Shown in pieces: positions 1 to 8,999 of a DNA stretch of 64,000 nucleotides. Origin of the DNA: Mycobacterium heckeshornense (GTDB taxonomy: Bacteria > Actinomycetota > Actinomycetes > Mycobacteriales > Mycobacteriaceae). A program made the position numbers and the translations under genes. The DNA is taken from assembly GCF_016592155.1 (NCBI RefSeq), contig NZ_AP024237.1, forward strand, positions 1,426,001 through 1,490,000, written 5' to 3'. Each line of letters begins with the position of its first letter. Within the stretch, counting starts at the first letter, position 1. Under the pieces are notes generated by a model that worked only from the letters and a program-made list of their open reading frames with translations, ran no database searches and was not told where the DNA came from.

Positions 1-918
1 CCATGTTCCGGCTTCCGCGTAGGCCACCGCCTCCTGCACTTCGCGGTCGGCGGCCTGCTCGATCGCCGCGACGTCGGCGGCATCCAGGATGCCGTCGCGC
101 AGGCACTGCTCGGTGAACGCCGGAATCGGGTCGCGTTTGCGCCACTGCTCGACTTCGGCTTTGTCCCGGTACAGTTCGGGATCGAACATCGAATGCGGGC
201 GGAACCGGTAGGTGCGGAATTCGATGAAGAACGGGCCGCCGGCGTTGCGGATGTGCTCCACACCCTGCCGGGTGGCGTTGTGGCAGTCGATGACGTCCAT
301 CCCGTCTGCTGCGATGCTTTCCACCGTGTACGAGGCCGCTTTAACCGTGAGGTCGGTCTGCGCTTGGGCACGCTCAAGCGCGGTGCCCATCGCGTAGAAG
401 TTGTTCTCGCACAAGAACAGCACCGGCAACTGCCACAGCGCGGCCATATTCAGCGACTCGTGGAACGCGCCTTCGGCGACCGCTCCGTCGCCGAAGTAGC
501 AGGCCGTCACCCGGTTGCGCTGCAGCATCGAGTCCGCCAGGGCCAAGCCCACAGCCAGCGGCAGACCGCCGGCCACGATGGCATTGCCGCCGTAGAAGCG
601 GTTAGCCGCGTCGAACAGGTGCATCGACCCGCCCCGCCCGCGCGAGCAGCCCTCCTGCTTGCCGAACATCTCGGCCATGATCGACGTCATGGGGATGCCG
701 CGCAGCAGCGCATGGCCATGCTCGCGATAAGTGGCCACGACCGCGTCGTCGGGGGTCAGGGCCCGCAGTGATCCCGCGGCGACCGCCTCCTCCCCGACGT
801 AGAGGTGCAAGAATCCGCGAATCTTGGCTTCCCCGTAAAGCTCCGCGCACTTTTCTTCCATGCGGCGCACCCGCACCATGTCCGACAGCATCGCGTGAGC
901 CAGTTCTCTATCGGTCAC
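1..918 (-). CDS. 2-oxo acid (pyruvate/acetoin) dehydrogenase E1 component, alpha subunit, partial
   Basis: Thiamine-diphosphate E1-alpha subunit that would decarboxylate pyruvate (or acetoin) with a beta subunit. The frame stays open for 306 codons to the left edge, so the C-terminus lies outside the window. Visible family features are YREHGH near residue 75, GRGGSMH near 95, and the ThDP/Mg site [12 protein letters not shown] followed by ENNFYAMG around residues 145-175. The GTG start (918-916) overlaps the acsA stop as GTGA, with AGGAGG 8 bases upstream, so it is translationally coupled to acsA. Pyruvate and acetoin E1-alpha cannot be separated by eye; the missing downstream genes (E1-beta, E2) would decide. 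The acsA neighbour and the dormancy island suggest C2/C3 metabolism under low oxygen, which is inference. Confidence 0.88.
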   Translation of the reverse strand, partial: MTDRELAHAMLSDMVRVRRMEEKCAELYGEAKIRGFLHLYVGEEAVAAGSLRALTPDDAVVATYREHGHALLRGIPMTSIMAEMFGKQEGCSRGRGGSMHLFDAANRFYGGNAIVAGGLPLAVGLALADSMLQRNRVTACYFGDGAVAEGAFHESLNMAALWQLPVLFLCENNFYAMGTALERAQAQTDLTVKAASYTVESIAADGMDVIDCHNATRQGVEHIRNAGGPFFIEFRTYRFRPHSMFDPELYRDKAEVEQWRKRDPIPAFTEQCLRDGILDAADVAAIEQAADREVQEAVAYAEAGTW

Positions 919-2699
919 AGCGCTACCTCCTGACCGGTGTGCTGCGCCGATACCTCCATGGCGGAGGTGTCTCCCTCGGGCAGGCCCAGCTCGCGGGCCT
1001 TAAGCAGGCGGCGCATGATCTTGCCACTGCGGGTGTGTGGCAGCGTGTCGACGAACTCGATCTCCTTGGGAGCCACGGCCGCCCCGAGCCGTTTTCGCGC
1101 GTGCCCGAGCAGTTCACGGCGCAGTTCGTCGTTCTCGGGGCATCCGGTTTTCAAGACAACGAATGCCTTGACAACCTCCCCGACGGTGGGATCGGGCTTG
1201 CCGATCGCCGCTGCTTCGGCCACGGCGGGATGACTGGTCAGCGCGTTCTCCACCTCGGTCGGCCCGATCAAGTGCCCGGCCGACTTGATCACGTCGTCGG
1301 CTCGGCCGACGAACCAGAAGTATCCGTCGGCGTCTCGCTTCACCAGGTCACCCGTCAAATACAAGCTGTCGGTGAAGCACTTGCGGTACCGCTCGTCTTC
1401 ATGCAGGTAGCCGCGGAACATCGACGGCCAGCCGACCTTAAGGGCGAGCTCACCCTCGACGCCCGGCTCGTCGATGACCGTGGCAGTGCCGTCGTCGTTG
1501 TGGCGCACCACATACGCGTCGACTCCGGGAAGCGGCCGGCCCATGGATCCGGGTTTAATGTCGAACGCCGGTGTGTTGGCGATCATGATGCCGCCGGTCT
1601 CCGTCTGCCACCAGTTGTCGTGAATCGGCAAGCCCAGCACCTTCTTTCCCCAGACAACCGCCTCGGGGTTCAGCGGCTCGCCGACGCTGGCGATAAACCG
1701 CAGCTGCGAAAAGTGGTAGTTTTTGGGCAGTTCCGGCCCGGCTTTGATCAACATGCGCAGCGCGGTCGGGGCGGTGTACCACACCGTCACCCGGAGGGAC
1801 TGCAGAATCCGGTACCAGCGTTCGGCATCGAATTCGGCCTCGTCGACAATCGAGGTGACGCCGTGCAGCAGCGGGCTAATGACGCCGTAGGACATGCCGG
1901 TGACCCAACCTGGGTCCGCTGTGCACCAGAAGACATCGTCAGGGTGGAGATCGAGTGCGTACAAGCCGGTGATGTAGTGCATCGCGACCGCGCCGTGCAC
2001 GTGCAGCGCGCCTTTCGGTGTTCCGGTTGTGCCACTGGTGAAGTGAAGCAGTGCGGGATCGCCTGTGTTGGTGTGCTCGATGGGGGCGGTCTCCTCGGCA
2101 CCGGCCATCCACTGCCAAAAGTCAAGCGTGCCAGGCGTGCGGTCTCCGTCGACGACGAGAATATGGCGCACCGAGGGGAGCCGGTCACGGATGCCGGCAA
2201 TCTTGCGTTGGTAGATCGCCTTGGTCGTGACGAGGATTTCGGCCGCGCCGATATTCATTCGGGTCGCGAGGGGTTCGGGGCCGAAGGCGGAGAACAGCGG
2301 CGAGACCACCGAGCCGTTGCGCAGTGCGCCCATGATGGTGATGTACAGCTCAGGAGTGCGGCCCATGAGCGTGAAGACCCGATCGCCCTTGCTGACGCCA
2401 AGGGCGCGCAGCACGTTGGTGAAACGCCGCGAAAGCCGTGCCAGCTCAGCATAAGTGAGGTCACGTGTGGCGATGGCTCCGTCCCAGCCGCTTTCGCCGA
2501 TGAACCGTAATGCTGTACGTCTCCCCGACGGGCCGTCAGCGTGCCGGTCGACCGCGGCGTAGGCGATGTTGCAGCCGCCGCCCATCCCTTCGCACAGCGC
2601 CGGCACCTGTGACCAGTCGAACGACGCGCGCGTCTGTTCGTAGTCCTGGAAATTCGGCAGAACTCGCCAGTCGGTGCGGGTCTTGTGGATGACTTTCAC
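915..2699 (-). CDS. acsA: Acetyl-CoA synthetase (AMP-forming), Bacillus AcsA type
   Basis: Activates acetate (possibly other short acids) to acyl-CoA through an acyl-adenylate, in the cytoplasm. The 594-residue product has the ANL-family P-loop SGTTGTPKG at 222-230, the ADPGWVTG motif near 261, WWQTETGG at 363-370, and the C-terminal [11 protein letters not shown] with the catalytic, acetylatable Lys near 560. Overall it resembles Bacillus AcsA more than the long Acs type. I chose the GTG start at 2699 because an AGGAG follows directly on the stop codon of the small gene upstream, at good spacing. The stop overlaps the E1-alpha start by 4 bases. The operon order small protein-acsA-E1-alpha behind a DosR-like box suggests acetate/pyruvate handling in hypoxia (inference). 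Confidence 0.9.
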   Translation of the reverse strand: MKVIHKTRTDWRVLPNFQDYEQTRASFDWSQVPALCEGMGGGCNIAYAAVDRHADGPSGRRTALRFIGESGWDGAIATRDLTYAELARLSRRFTNVLRALGVSKGDRVFTLMGRTPELYITIMGALRNGSVVSPLFSAFGPEPLATRMNIGAAEILVTTKAIYQRKIAGIRDRLPSVRHILVVDGDRTPGTLDFWQWMAGAEETAPIEHTNTGDPALLHFTSGTTGTPKGALHVHGAVAMHYITGLYALDLHPDDVFWCTADPGWVTGMSYGVISPLLHGVTSIVDEAEFDAERWYRILQSLRVTVWYTAPTALRMLIKAGPELPKNYHFSQLRFIASVGEPLNPEAVVWGKKVLGLPIHDNWWQTETGGIMIANTPAFDIKPGSMGRPLPGVDAYVVRHNDDGTATVIDEPGVEGELALKVGWPSMFRGYLHEDERYRKCFTDSLYLTGDLVKRDADGYFWFVGRADDVIKSAGHLIGPTEVENALTSHPAVAEAAAIGKPDPTVGEVVKAFVVLKTGCPENDELRRELLGHARKRLGAAVAPKEIEFVDTLPHTRSGKIMRRLLKARELGLPEGDTSAMEVSAQHTGQEVAL

Positions 2700-2706
2700 G
2701 ACGCTC

Positions 2707-2955
2707 CTAGTCGTGCGGCGTGAGCGTTCCGTTGCACAGGGCAGAACCGATGTTGGCCATGACCCGCTCCAACAACGCCGCGCAAATGGTTCCGTCGTCG
2801 GCGACGTTGGACAGCCCGCAGTGCCGCAAGTAGGAATCCAGACGCCGGTCGATCGGCCAGCCGGCATACCCGGCCGCACAGTATTTCGATCTGAGAAACT
2901 CCCATGCCATCGCCTCGAGTTCGGCCCCCACCGATTCAGCATCCACTCGGTCCAC
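2707..2955 (-). CDS. Small conserved-looking hypothetical protein, first gene of the acsA operon
   Basis: An 82-residue acidic protein whose family I do not recognise. It has no signal peptide or membrane segment; three cysteines (near 26, 46 and 58) and a predicted mostly helical content are visible. The GTG start at 2955 has a purine-rich GAGAGAGGG just upstream, and the stop lies 7 bases before the acsA start, embedded in its ribosome binding site. That arrangement argues it is real and co-translated. It is the first gene after the DosR-like box at 3011-3030. A role as an accessory or regulatory partner of AcsA or E1 is only a guess from position. Confidence 0.6.
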   Translation of the reverse strand: MDRVDAESVGAELEAMAWEFLRSKYCAAGYAGWPIDRRLDSYLRHCGLSNVADDGTICAALLERVMANIGSALCNGTLTPHD

Positions 2956-3010
2956 GACCGTCCCTCTCTCCCGATGACGCCTTCATGGTCACCTGGCCGG
3001 TTGCAGGGCT

Positions 3011-3030
3011 ATAGAGACGAAAGTCCTCAA
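3011..3030 (-). promoter_or_regulatory. DosR-box-like palindrome upstream of the acsA operon
   Basis: Read on the minus strand, the 20-mer TTGAGGACTTTCGTCTCTAT matches the published DosR consensus TTSGGGACTWWAGTCCCSAA at 15 of 20 positions, including the GGAC and GTC half-site cores. It lies about 56 bases upstream of the GTG of the first operon gene, a typical distance for DosR-activated promoters. The match was found by eye; binding is not shown. Confidence 0.6.
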
Positions 3031-3065
3031 CCGGCGGGGCAGTTGTCCCTCGACTGCAAGGGCTT

Positions 3066-5339
3066 TCAGGCGGTCGGCAGCAGGACGAAGAAGTTCTCTT
3101 CTTCTTGCACAAAATGCAGCGACAGCAACGCGTGCAGCCCGTAGAGGCAGGCCAGCAGATCCTCGGCCTGGTCGTCGCGAATACGGCCCTCGGCGTCAGC
3201 GACTTTGACATGGGTGTGCAGTCTGCGGGCCAACCGGTCGATCTCGGCGTGCATGCGGCTCATCGTTGCGGTGGCTTCTGTGCTGCCCAGTGGCGCGGCC
3301 AGCGCAGGATAGAGTGCGCGATCCTCGGCGTGCTCGTGTGGCAGCAACTCCTGGCGCAAAAACTGGTCGGCCTGGCGGATCGCCGGCAGTGCCGAACCGT
3401 GGTCCCCGCTGCTGAGCAAACGGGCCGCGTCGCGGAATATGGCGAGGTCGTCGCGCATGCGATCGTGCTCGGCTGAGAATCTGTGGATCAATTCCTCAGC
3501 GGTCGCGCCCAGGGGCGGCGTTCCGCGCGGACCGCGCAGGGCCCGCAGCGCGTTGAGGATCACCGCCACATCGATGCCCTCCTGCAGCAGCGCGCCGATC
3601 ACCGGTGTCAGCAGGCCGACTGCAGCGAATCCCATGGCCACCAGCGACAGGCCCATCCCCGCGATCATGCTCTGCAACGCGATGCTGCGGGCGTGGCGGG
3701 CGATGACCATCGCATCGGCCAGCCGGTCGAGCCGATCGGTGGTCAGCACTATATCGGCGGCCTCCGAGCTGGCTGTCGCCCCGTGCGCTCCCAGCGCGAC
3801 ACCGACCGTCGCGGCGGCCAGGGCCGGTGCGTCGTTCACGCCGTCACCGACCATCACGGTGACGGCCTTCTGTCCCTCGGCTCGCACGCCGGCCACCTTG
3901 TCGGCGGGGGCTTGTCGGGCCCGCACTTCGTCGAGCCCGAGGACAACCCCGATCTGCTCGGCGGGCGCCGGCTGATCGCCGGTGAGCATGACGACCCGGT
4001 TGATGCCGGCCGCGCGCAGCCGGCGGATCGTGCGCGGCGCATCCGGGCGTAGCGGGTCAACAAGCGTCAGGGCCCCGACGAGGTGGCCGTCGACCGAGAC
4101 CCACGCCACGACAGCACCGTCGAAGCTGGCCCGCGACAGCGCCGCGGCCGCCCACGGCGGCGGCTCAGGCGGCAGCTCGCGGGTTCCCACGCTGACCTGA
4201 TGGCCGTCGACGGTCGCGGTGATCCCTACGCCGGGCTCCTCGAAGACATCGACGGGAGCGCTTGGTGTCAGTCCGCGCCGCGTCGCCTCGTCGACGATCG
4301 CGCGGGCAAGCACATGCGGCGAGAACTGGTCGGCGGACGCGGCCAGGCGAAGCACCTCTGTGGCCGTCCAACCAGGTGCCACCAGCACGTCGGTGCCCCG
4401 CGGTCGGCCCGTGGTAACGGTGCCGGTCTTGTCCAGTACCACGGTGGCGGCGCGGCCCAGGTTCTCCAGCGCCCCACCGCCGCGGACCACCACCCCGACA
4501 CGCGACGCGCGCGACATTCCCGACACGATCGCAACCGGCGCAGCCAAGATCAGCGGGCACGGCGTCGCAACCACCAGCACCGCCACCGCGCGGGTGGGCA
4601 CCCCGCTTAACAGCCACGCCGACCCGGCAACCACCAGCGTCATCGGCACAAACCAGGCGGCAACGCGGTCGGCGAGACGGACAACGGGCGCGCTTTCTGC
4701 GGCGGCTTGCTGAGCCAGTCGCACGATGCCCTCATATGTGCTGTCAGCGGCGCTCGCCGTTGCCTCGACCTCGATCGCACCGCCGGCGTTGATCGCACCG
4801 CTGCGTACCCGCTCGCCGGCGCGCCGCTGGACGTGAACCGACTCGCCGGTGAGGACGGACTCGTCGAGGACCGCGCAGTCGGACACGATCCGCCCGTCCA
4901 CGGGCACCATCTCGCCTGGGCCGACCACCAGCAGATCGCCGACCACCACATCGGCGAGCGGCACCGTGGTAACTCCGGTGGGGGTGCGGCGACGCGCTTG
5001 GCGCGGCGACCGGTTCAGCAGAGACGTCAGGTCTTTCGCGGCGCGGCGCTCCGCGCCCGCTTCCAGCGTTTGGCCGGTGGCCAGCATGACGGCGATCAGC
5101 GCGCCGGCCAGGTATTCGTGGACGGCGAGCGCACCGATCAGCGACAGCACCGCGATGACGTCCACACCCAGCCGACCATGTCGCAGCGCCGCCGCCACCC
5201 ACCACGTCGCTGGAACGATCGCGATGACCGTGCCTGCAGCCCAACATATTTCGGCTGCTGAGTGCGCGCCCAGCAGCCACGCGACGACGCCACCGATCAG
5301 CGTCGCCAGCGTGGCCACCAGCAGTACCCGGACCGTCAT
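3066..5339 (-). CDS. P1B-type metal-transporting ATPase with C-terminal hemerythrin domain (P1B-5 like)
   Basis: Membrane ATPase predicted to export a transition metal. In the 757-residue protein I see the actuator motif TGES (164-167), the membrane metal-site motif TPCP (259-262), the phosphorylation motif DKTGT (Asp303), SPH near 340 and GDGVNDAP (498-505). No N-terminal heavy-metal domain is present. After the last membrane pair (QEGID near 587) a roughly 140-residue hemerythrin-like domain follows, with candidate di-iron ligands His625, HEHAED (668-673), His697 and HFVQEEENF (742-750). TPCP plus a fused hemerythrin is the hallmark of the P1B-5 group, linked to Ni/Fe/Co. The ATG at 5339 follows the Rv2004c-like stop by 4 bases, so the two form an operon. 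Other mycobacterial DosR loci carry ctpF, which is a different subtype. Confidence 0.88.
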   Translation of the reverse strand: MTVRVLLVATLATLIGGVVAWLLGAHSAAEICWAAGTVIAIVPATWWVAAALRHGRLGVDVIAVLSLIGALAVHEYLAGALIAVMLATGQTLEAGAERRAAKDLTSLLNRSPRQARRRTPTGVTTVPLADVVVGDLLVVGPGEMVPVDGRIVSDCAVLDESVLTGESVHVQRRAGERVRSGAINAGGAIEVEATASAADSTYEGIVRLAQQAAAESAPVVRLADRVAAWFVPMTLVVAGSAWLLSGVPTRAVAVLVVATPCPLILAAPVAIVSGMSRASRVGVVVRGGGALENLGRAATVVLDKTGTVTTGRPRGTDVLVAPGWTATEVLRLAASADQFSPHVLARAIVDEATRRGLTPSAPVDVFEEPGVGITATVDGHQVSVGTRELPPEPPPWAAAALSRASFDGAVVAWVSVDGHLVGALTLVDPLRPDAPRTIRRLRAAGINRVVMLTGDQPAPAEQIGVVLGLDEVRARQAPADKVAGVRAEGQKAVTVMVGDGVNDAPALAAATVGVALGAHGATASSEAADIVLTTDRLDRLADAMVIARHARSIALQSMIAGMGLSLVAMGFAAVGLLTPVIGALLQEGIDVAVILNALRALRGPRGTPPLGATAEELIHRFSAEHDRMRDDLAIFRDAARLLSSGDHGSALPAIRQADQFLRQELLPHEHAEDRALYPALAAPLGSTEATATMSRMHAEIDRLARRLHTHVKVADAEGRIRDDQAEDLLACLYGLHALLSLHFVQEEENFFVLLPTA

Positions 5340-5343
5340 GCTG

Positions 5344-6798
5344 CTAGACCGTCCGCCACCAGAGGTCTTCTGAAACGTCGATCGATTCCGCCGGCGACCT
5401 GCTCGTGTCGATGCGGTGCGCCTCAGCCCAGTCCCAGGATTCGTCGGCCAGCGCACTGGCGACCTCGGGTGTTGCATCCGACACGCTTCCGGCCGGCCTG
5501 TCGCCGACTCTTTGCACGGCGGTGCGCACGGGCGTCGTGCACATCAATTCCACAGTGCCCGAGTAGGTTTGGGCCGCGAGCTGTCGCGCCTGGTCACGTC
5601 GGCCGGGGTCACGCCAGGTGGCGTCGAGAATTACCGAACGGCCGTTGACCAGATGGTCGTGGGCTTGGCGCAGCACCTCGTCATAGACCGCAGCGACATT
5701 CTCTTCGGAATACAAGCCGGAGTTCAGCACGCCCGCGGCTCCGGCGATAGTGCCAGCATCCTGCAGTTCGCGGCGCACCTCGTCGGTGGAGATAACGACG
5801 GCACCGACCCGCTCGGCCAGCCCGCGCGCCAGCGTGGTTTTCCCCGTTCCGGGCCCGCCGCCGACCAGCGCGAGCCGTACCGCGCCGGCCCGCAGATGCT
5901 GCAGCGCGATATCCAGGTGGCGCGAGGCCTCCACAGCGGCGTCGGGGTTTCCCTGGGCGTAGCGCACGCAATCGACTTTGGCCCGGACCACCGCTCGGTA
6001 GGCGATATAGAAGTCGGTCAGCGACCGCGGCGCTGGATCGCGAGCCAGCCGAACGTAATTACCCAGGAAAAGCTCACCGAGATTCTTGTGCCCCAGGAAC
6101 TCCAAATCCATGGCGAGAAATGCGGCGTCGTCGATGGCGTCGACGTAGCGCAGCTGGTCGTCGAACTCCAGGCAGTCCAGGATTTCGGGGCCGTCGGGCA
6201 GGCAGAAAATATCGTCGGCCAGCAAATCACCGTGACCGTCGAGGATGCGGCGATCAGCGATGCGCTCATTGAACAGCGCCGCGCGGCCGGCGATGAATCG
6301 CGACACCAACTCATCGATAGTTTTCAGGCGCTGCGGATCCACCACCGTGCCGGCGACATCGGTCATTTCCGTGATGTTGGCCCGCCATCGGTGGTGGATG
6401 GCGCGCTGCTCACCCTGCGCGTCGACCGACTGGTTCCGCACCGCGCTCTCATGGAACCGGGCCAGCACTTCGGCGATCGCCGCCAGCGAATCGGCGACGT
6501 GTTGGCCGCGTTGCACCATCGTGGCCAGCCGCGACGAGTCGGGGTGACGGCGCATGACGAGTACCGGTTCCTCGGTGCCCGCCCACGGACTGTTGAAGTG
6601 TGCGATGCCGAGGTAGCTGGCCGGCGCCAGTCGCCGATTGAGCTCCAATTCGCGCACAAATGCGTGCTCACGCAGGTCCTGGGTGCTGAAGTCCAGGAAG
6701 TCGGTGGTGATGGGTTTTTTGCCCTTGTAGGCGCGGTCGCCGGCCAGTACGACGAGGCCGGTGTGCGTTTCGCGTACTTCGACGTAGGGCTCAGCCAT
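5344..6798 (-). CDS. Rv2004c-type dormancy protein: phosphotransferase-like domain fused to P-loop kinase domain
   Basis: 484 residues. The N-terminal two thirds resemble an aminoglycoside-phosphotransferase/kinase fold, with a Brenner-like HGDL in ILDGHGDLLADDI and a following EFDD. The C-terminal third is an AAA/zeta-type nucleotide kinase with Walker A GGGPGTGKTTLARG followed by STDEVRRELQ. It resembles M. tuberculosis Rv2004c (498 residues), a DosR-regulon protein of unknown substrate. The ATG start at 6798 opens the conserved N-terminus; the frame is open further upstream but that part is low-complexity and looks non-coding. It is transcribed away from the nitroreductase pseudogene, and the metal ATPase follows 4 bases downstream. 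Function is unknown; small-molecule phosphorylation is the family-based guess. Confidence 0.85.
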   Translation of the reverse strand: MAEPYVEVRETHTGLVVLAGDRAYKGKKPITTDFLDFSTQDLREHAFVRELELNRRLAPASYLGIAHFNSPWAGTEEPVLVMRRHPDSSRLATMVQRGQHVADSLAAIAEVLARFHESAVRNQSVDAQGEQRAIHHRWRANITEMTDVAGTVVDPQRLKTIDELVSRFIAGRAALFNERIADRRILDGHGDLLADDIFCLPDGPEILDCLEFDDQLRYVDAIDDAAFLAMDLEFLGHKNLGELFLGNYVRLARDPAPRSLTDFYIAYRAVVRAKVDCVRYAQGNPDAAVEASRHLDIALQHLRAGAVRLALVGGGPGTGKTTLARGLAERVGAVVISTDEVRRELQDAGTIAGAAGVLNSGLYSEENVAAVYDEVLRQAHDHLVNGRSVILDATWRDPGRRDQARQLAAQTYSGTVELMCTTPVRTAVQRVGDRPAGSVSDATPEVASALADESWDWAEAHRIDTSRSPAESIDVSEDLWWRTV

Positions 6799-6922
6799 TG
6801 TCAGCGGCAATCGAGTCTGCTCAGTCTCTGGGTCTCCGGCATATCCACATTCTCCTGCTTGGCGGCGGATACGCACAGCGGTCGCAAGACCGCCGCAGCC
6901 GGGCAATTTGGCGTGGTTTAAA

Positions 6923-6936
6923 AGGACCAAGGACTC
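6923..6936. promoter_or_regulatory. Weak DosR-box-like sequence in divergent intergenic region
   Basis: AGGACCAAGGACTC matches the DosR core GGGACTWWAGTCCC at 9 of 14 positions. It sits between the Rv2004c-type gene (minus) and the nitroreductase pseudogene (plus), about 125 and 37 bases from their starts. This is a weak match that would not stand without the surrounding dormancy genes. Confidence 0.3.
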
Positions 6937-6972
6937 TGGCTTTCGATGCCGTGATCCGTCACGGTCGAAACG

Positions 6973-7367
6973 ATGGCGACGATGGATGCGGTCCGAATGT
7001 TCAACAAGCACGTGCTGAATCCCGTCATCGTGCAGGCGGCCGGCCGAAAGCACTTCTACACGAGCCTGATTCGACACCACGGCCGTCACTCCGGTAAGAG
7101 CTATGTCGCCCCGGTGGTTGCCGACCACGTGGTGGGTGGGTTCATCGTTCCGATTCCCTACGGCACCGGCGTTGACTGGCTGCGTAACGTGTAGGCGGCT
7201 GACGAAGCGACCATCGATGTCAACGGTCGGCGGTGGCATGTCGTCGAACCGGAAATCCTGGACGCGTCGACAGCTCTTCTACAAATGTGGCCAGACGCCA
7301 GCGCTCTTTCACACGCCTGAGAATCGACAAATTCGTGAGGCTGAACGTTGCGCCGCTGACCGAATGA
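6973..7367 (+). pseudogene. Broken F420H2/deazaflavin-dependent nitroreductase-family protein
   Basis: The first 73 codons read as a DUF385 / nitroreductase-family deazaflavin-dependent oxidoreductase, with conserved GRHSGKSYVAPVVA and VPIPYGTGVDWLRNV. An in-frame TAG at 7192-7194 replaces what is normally a Leu codon before AA. The same frame continues for about 35 family-like codons (VNGRRWHVVEPEILDA). Near 7300 a shift moves the C-terminal motif RLRIDKFVRLNVAP into the next frame, ending at TGA 7365-7367. The intact gene would encode about 131 residues. One stop plus one frameshift make it a pseudogene. Its 3' end overlaps the convergent protease pseudogene by about 60 bases. Confidence 0.8.
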
Positions 7368-8364
7368 ACCCCGCTTCAGCCTTCGCTGACGTCTGCTGGG
7401 CCGGGCGAGCGGTTACCTCGATCAAGCGGGTGAGGTCGTGTGGGGTGACGATGTCCACCACACGTCCCGCATCTACGACGAGAGCTTGCCTGCCCCAACC
7501 GGATGCCAGGCGTTCCAGCAGTGCATGAGCGGCTCGTTCAGGGCCGCGGTCGGTAGCTGCTGCAATGGCATAGCGATTTCACCGACCGAGGTGGTCGAGC
7601 GCTGGCTGGGGACAACCCGGCACACCTGCTCCAACGTGACCAGCCCTGAGATCGGTCCGTCGTGCTCTGCCACCGGGTACGCCGAATGCCGGTCACCCAG
7701 CAGGTAGTGTTCGATGAAGTTCGCCACGCTGATCCAGCTCGGTGCTGAGGGTTGGCGGTCATGGCGCCAGCGACCTTCACTCCCGCGAGCGCATGCCGGG
7801 TGAGTATTTGTGTCACGTCGTCCCGCGCTGCGGCGAAGATGAACCAGCCGATGAATGCCAACCACACGCCGCCGACGAGCGCGCCCACCAAAAACCCCAG
7901 CAGCCCAAATGCGATCAGGGTGAACGCGAGCGTGCGGCCGCGCGCGGCGCCCAGGGCCGCGCGGACAGGGTCACCGTGGCGGCACCAAAGTGGGCGCGCT
8001 GAACCTGACCTCCATCCAATGGCGCACCCGGCAGCAGACTGAACAAGCCCAACAGCAGGTTGGCCCCTGCCAGCCACCAGGCAACGCTGCCCGCGATGTG
8101 CGCGACGTGTAATGCATCCAAACCTACTGCGGCGCAAGCGAAAAGTCCGGCCAGTGTCAAGCCCGTCGCCGGGCCGGAGATCGCGATCAGAAAAGCTTTC
8201 CGCGGTGTCTTGGCCGGGCCACCGAGACGCGTGACGCCGCCGAACAGCCAGAGGGTCACGTCGAGCACTTTGGCACCAGCACGGCGGGGCAGGATCGCGT
8301 GCGCGAGCTCGCGCGCCAGCAGTGACGCGAGGAATACGACAGCGTCGCATACCTCCGCCCCTGC
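7309..8364 (-). pseudogene. Degraded site-2 protease with CBS domains (Rv2625c-like)
   Basis: Fragments in three frames line up with the intramembrane metalloprotease Rv2625c of M. tuberculosis. About 70-80 N-terminal residues, including the first membrane helix, are missing. The segment with [25 protein letters not shown] and [11 protein letters not shown] is followed by a frameshift near 7985. A second segment ([17 protein letters not shown]) shifts again near 7745 into a CBS-like part ([18 protein letters not shown]). A third shift near 7520 leads to LVVDAGRVVDIVTPHDLTRL, ending at 7309. The zinc motif HExxH reads RELAH: codon 8311-8313 encodes Arg where the family has His. The gene is clearly dead. 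It lies immediately downstream of hrp1, the same order as Rv2626c-Rv2625c. Confidence 0.85.
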
Positions 8365-8448
8365 TCACACCTTCGAATACCAAGCGACAGCGTCATATTC
8401 GTCGTTGCGGCTTAACGCACCGGCGAGAACCGTAGCCAAAACCCGACC

Positions 8449-8883
8449 CTAGTGCCGGGTGAGCGCTTTGGGGGAGTAGATCGCTTTGACGAAGCGCACA
8501 ATCGCGTATTCAGGCATGTGCCGCGTGATGTCAGCTTCGGCGATGATGCCGATCAGGAGGTTGTTCTCGAGTACCGGCAGCCGGCGGATTTGGTGCTCCT
8601 CCATCATGTTGAGTATTTCTTCGGCGCTGGCATCCGCCTCGACGGAGTACACGTTGCCTTGCGCCAACTGCCCGGCCGTGGTGGTTGTCGGGTCCAAGCC
8701 CTCTGCGACGCATTTGATCGTGATGTCTCGATCGGTGATCATGCCGCGCAGCCGGCCATCATTGCCGCGTATCGGCAACGCACCCACGTCGAGGTCGCGC
8801 ATGTGTTGTGCCGCAGCAGTTAAGGCCTCATTTTCGTCGATGCAAGTGACATCCGTGGTCATGATGTCGCGAGCGGTGGTCAT
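8449..8883 (-). CDS. hrp1: Hypoxic response protein 1, two-CBS-domain protein
   Basis: 144 residues, strongly similar throughout to M. tuberculosis Hrp1 (Rv2626c, 143 residues), one of the most strongly induced DosR-regulon proteins. Two CBS motifs are visible: the first ends with MITDRDITIK near 48-57, the second with IGIIAEADITRHMPE near 111-125. The ATG at 8883 has AAGGAG at ideal spacing. A DosR-box-like site lies 63 bases upstream. It is the only intact gene between three decayed dormancy genes. No ligand is known for the family; the protein has been reported as secreted or antigenic in M. tuberculosis despite lacking a signal peptide, and none is seen here. Confidence 0.93.
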   Translation of the reverse strand: MTTARDIMTTDVTCIDENEALTAAAQHMRDLDVGALPIRGNDGRLRGMITDRDITIKCVAEGLDPTTTTAGQLAQGNVYSVEADASAEEILNMMEEHQIRRLPVLENNLLIGIIAEADITRHMPEYAIVRFVKAIYSPKALTRH

Positions 8884-8946
8884 GATGTCTCCTTAGTCTG
8901 GTTGTCGTTCAATCCTGAAGCTATGGCGGTGTTCAGCGCAGCTGTA

Positions 8947-8960
8947 GGGCCGTTGGTCCT
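8947..8960 (-). promoter_or_regulatory. DosR-box-like site upstream of hrp1
   Basis: Minus-strand AGGACCAACGGCCC matches the DosR core GGGACTWWAGTCCC at 10 of 14 positions. The pattern GGACnnnnGGCCC resembles known functional boxes. It lies 64-77 bases upstream of the hrp1 ATG, just after the stop of the universal stress protein pseudogene. It was identified by eye. Confidence 0.5.
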
Positions 8961-8999
8961 CGCAGCCACGGGCGTTGGACTCCGCGTCCTACCGGCGCG

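Noticed and set aside
768..2510. 580-codon plus-strand open frame across acsA
   Set aside because: Shadow of the minus-strand acsA; no conserved motif and no plausible start context.
5416..6921. 501-codon plus-strand open frame
   Set aside because: Antisense to the Rv2004c-type gene, whose kinase motifs are clear.
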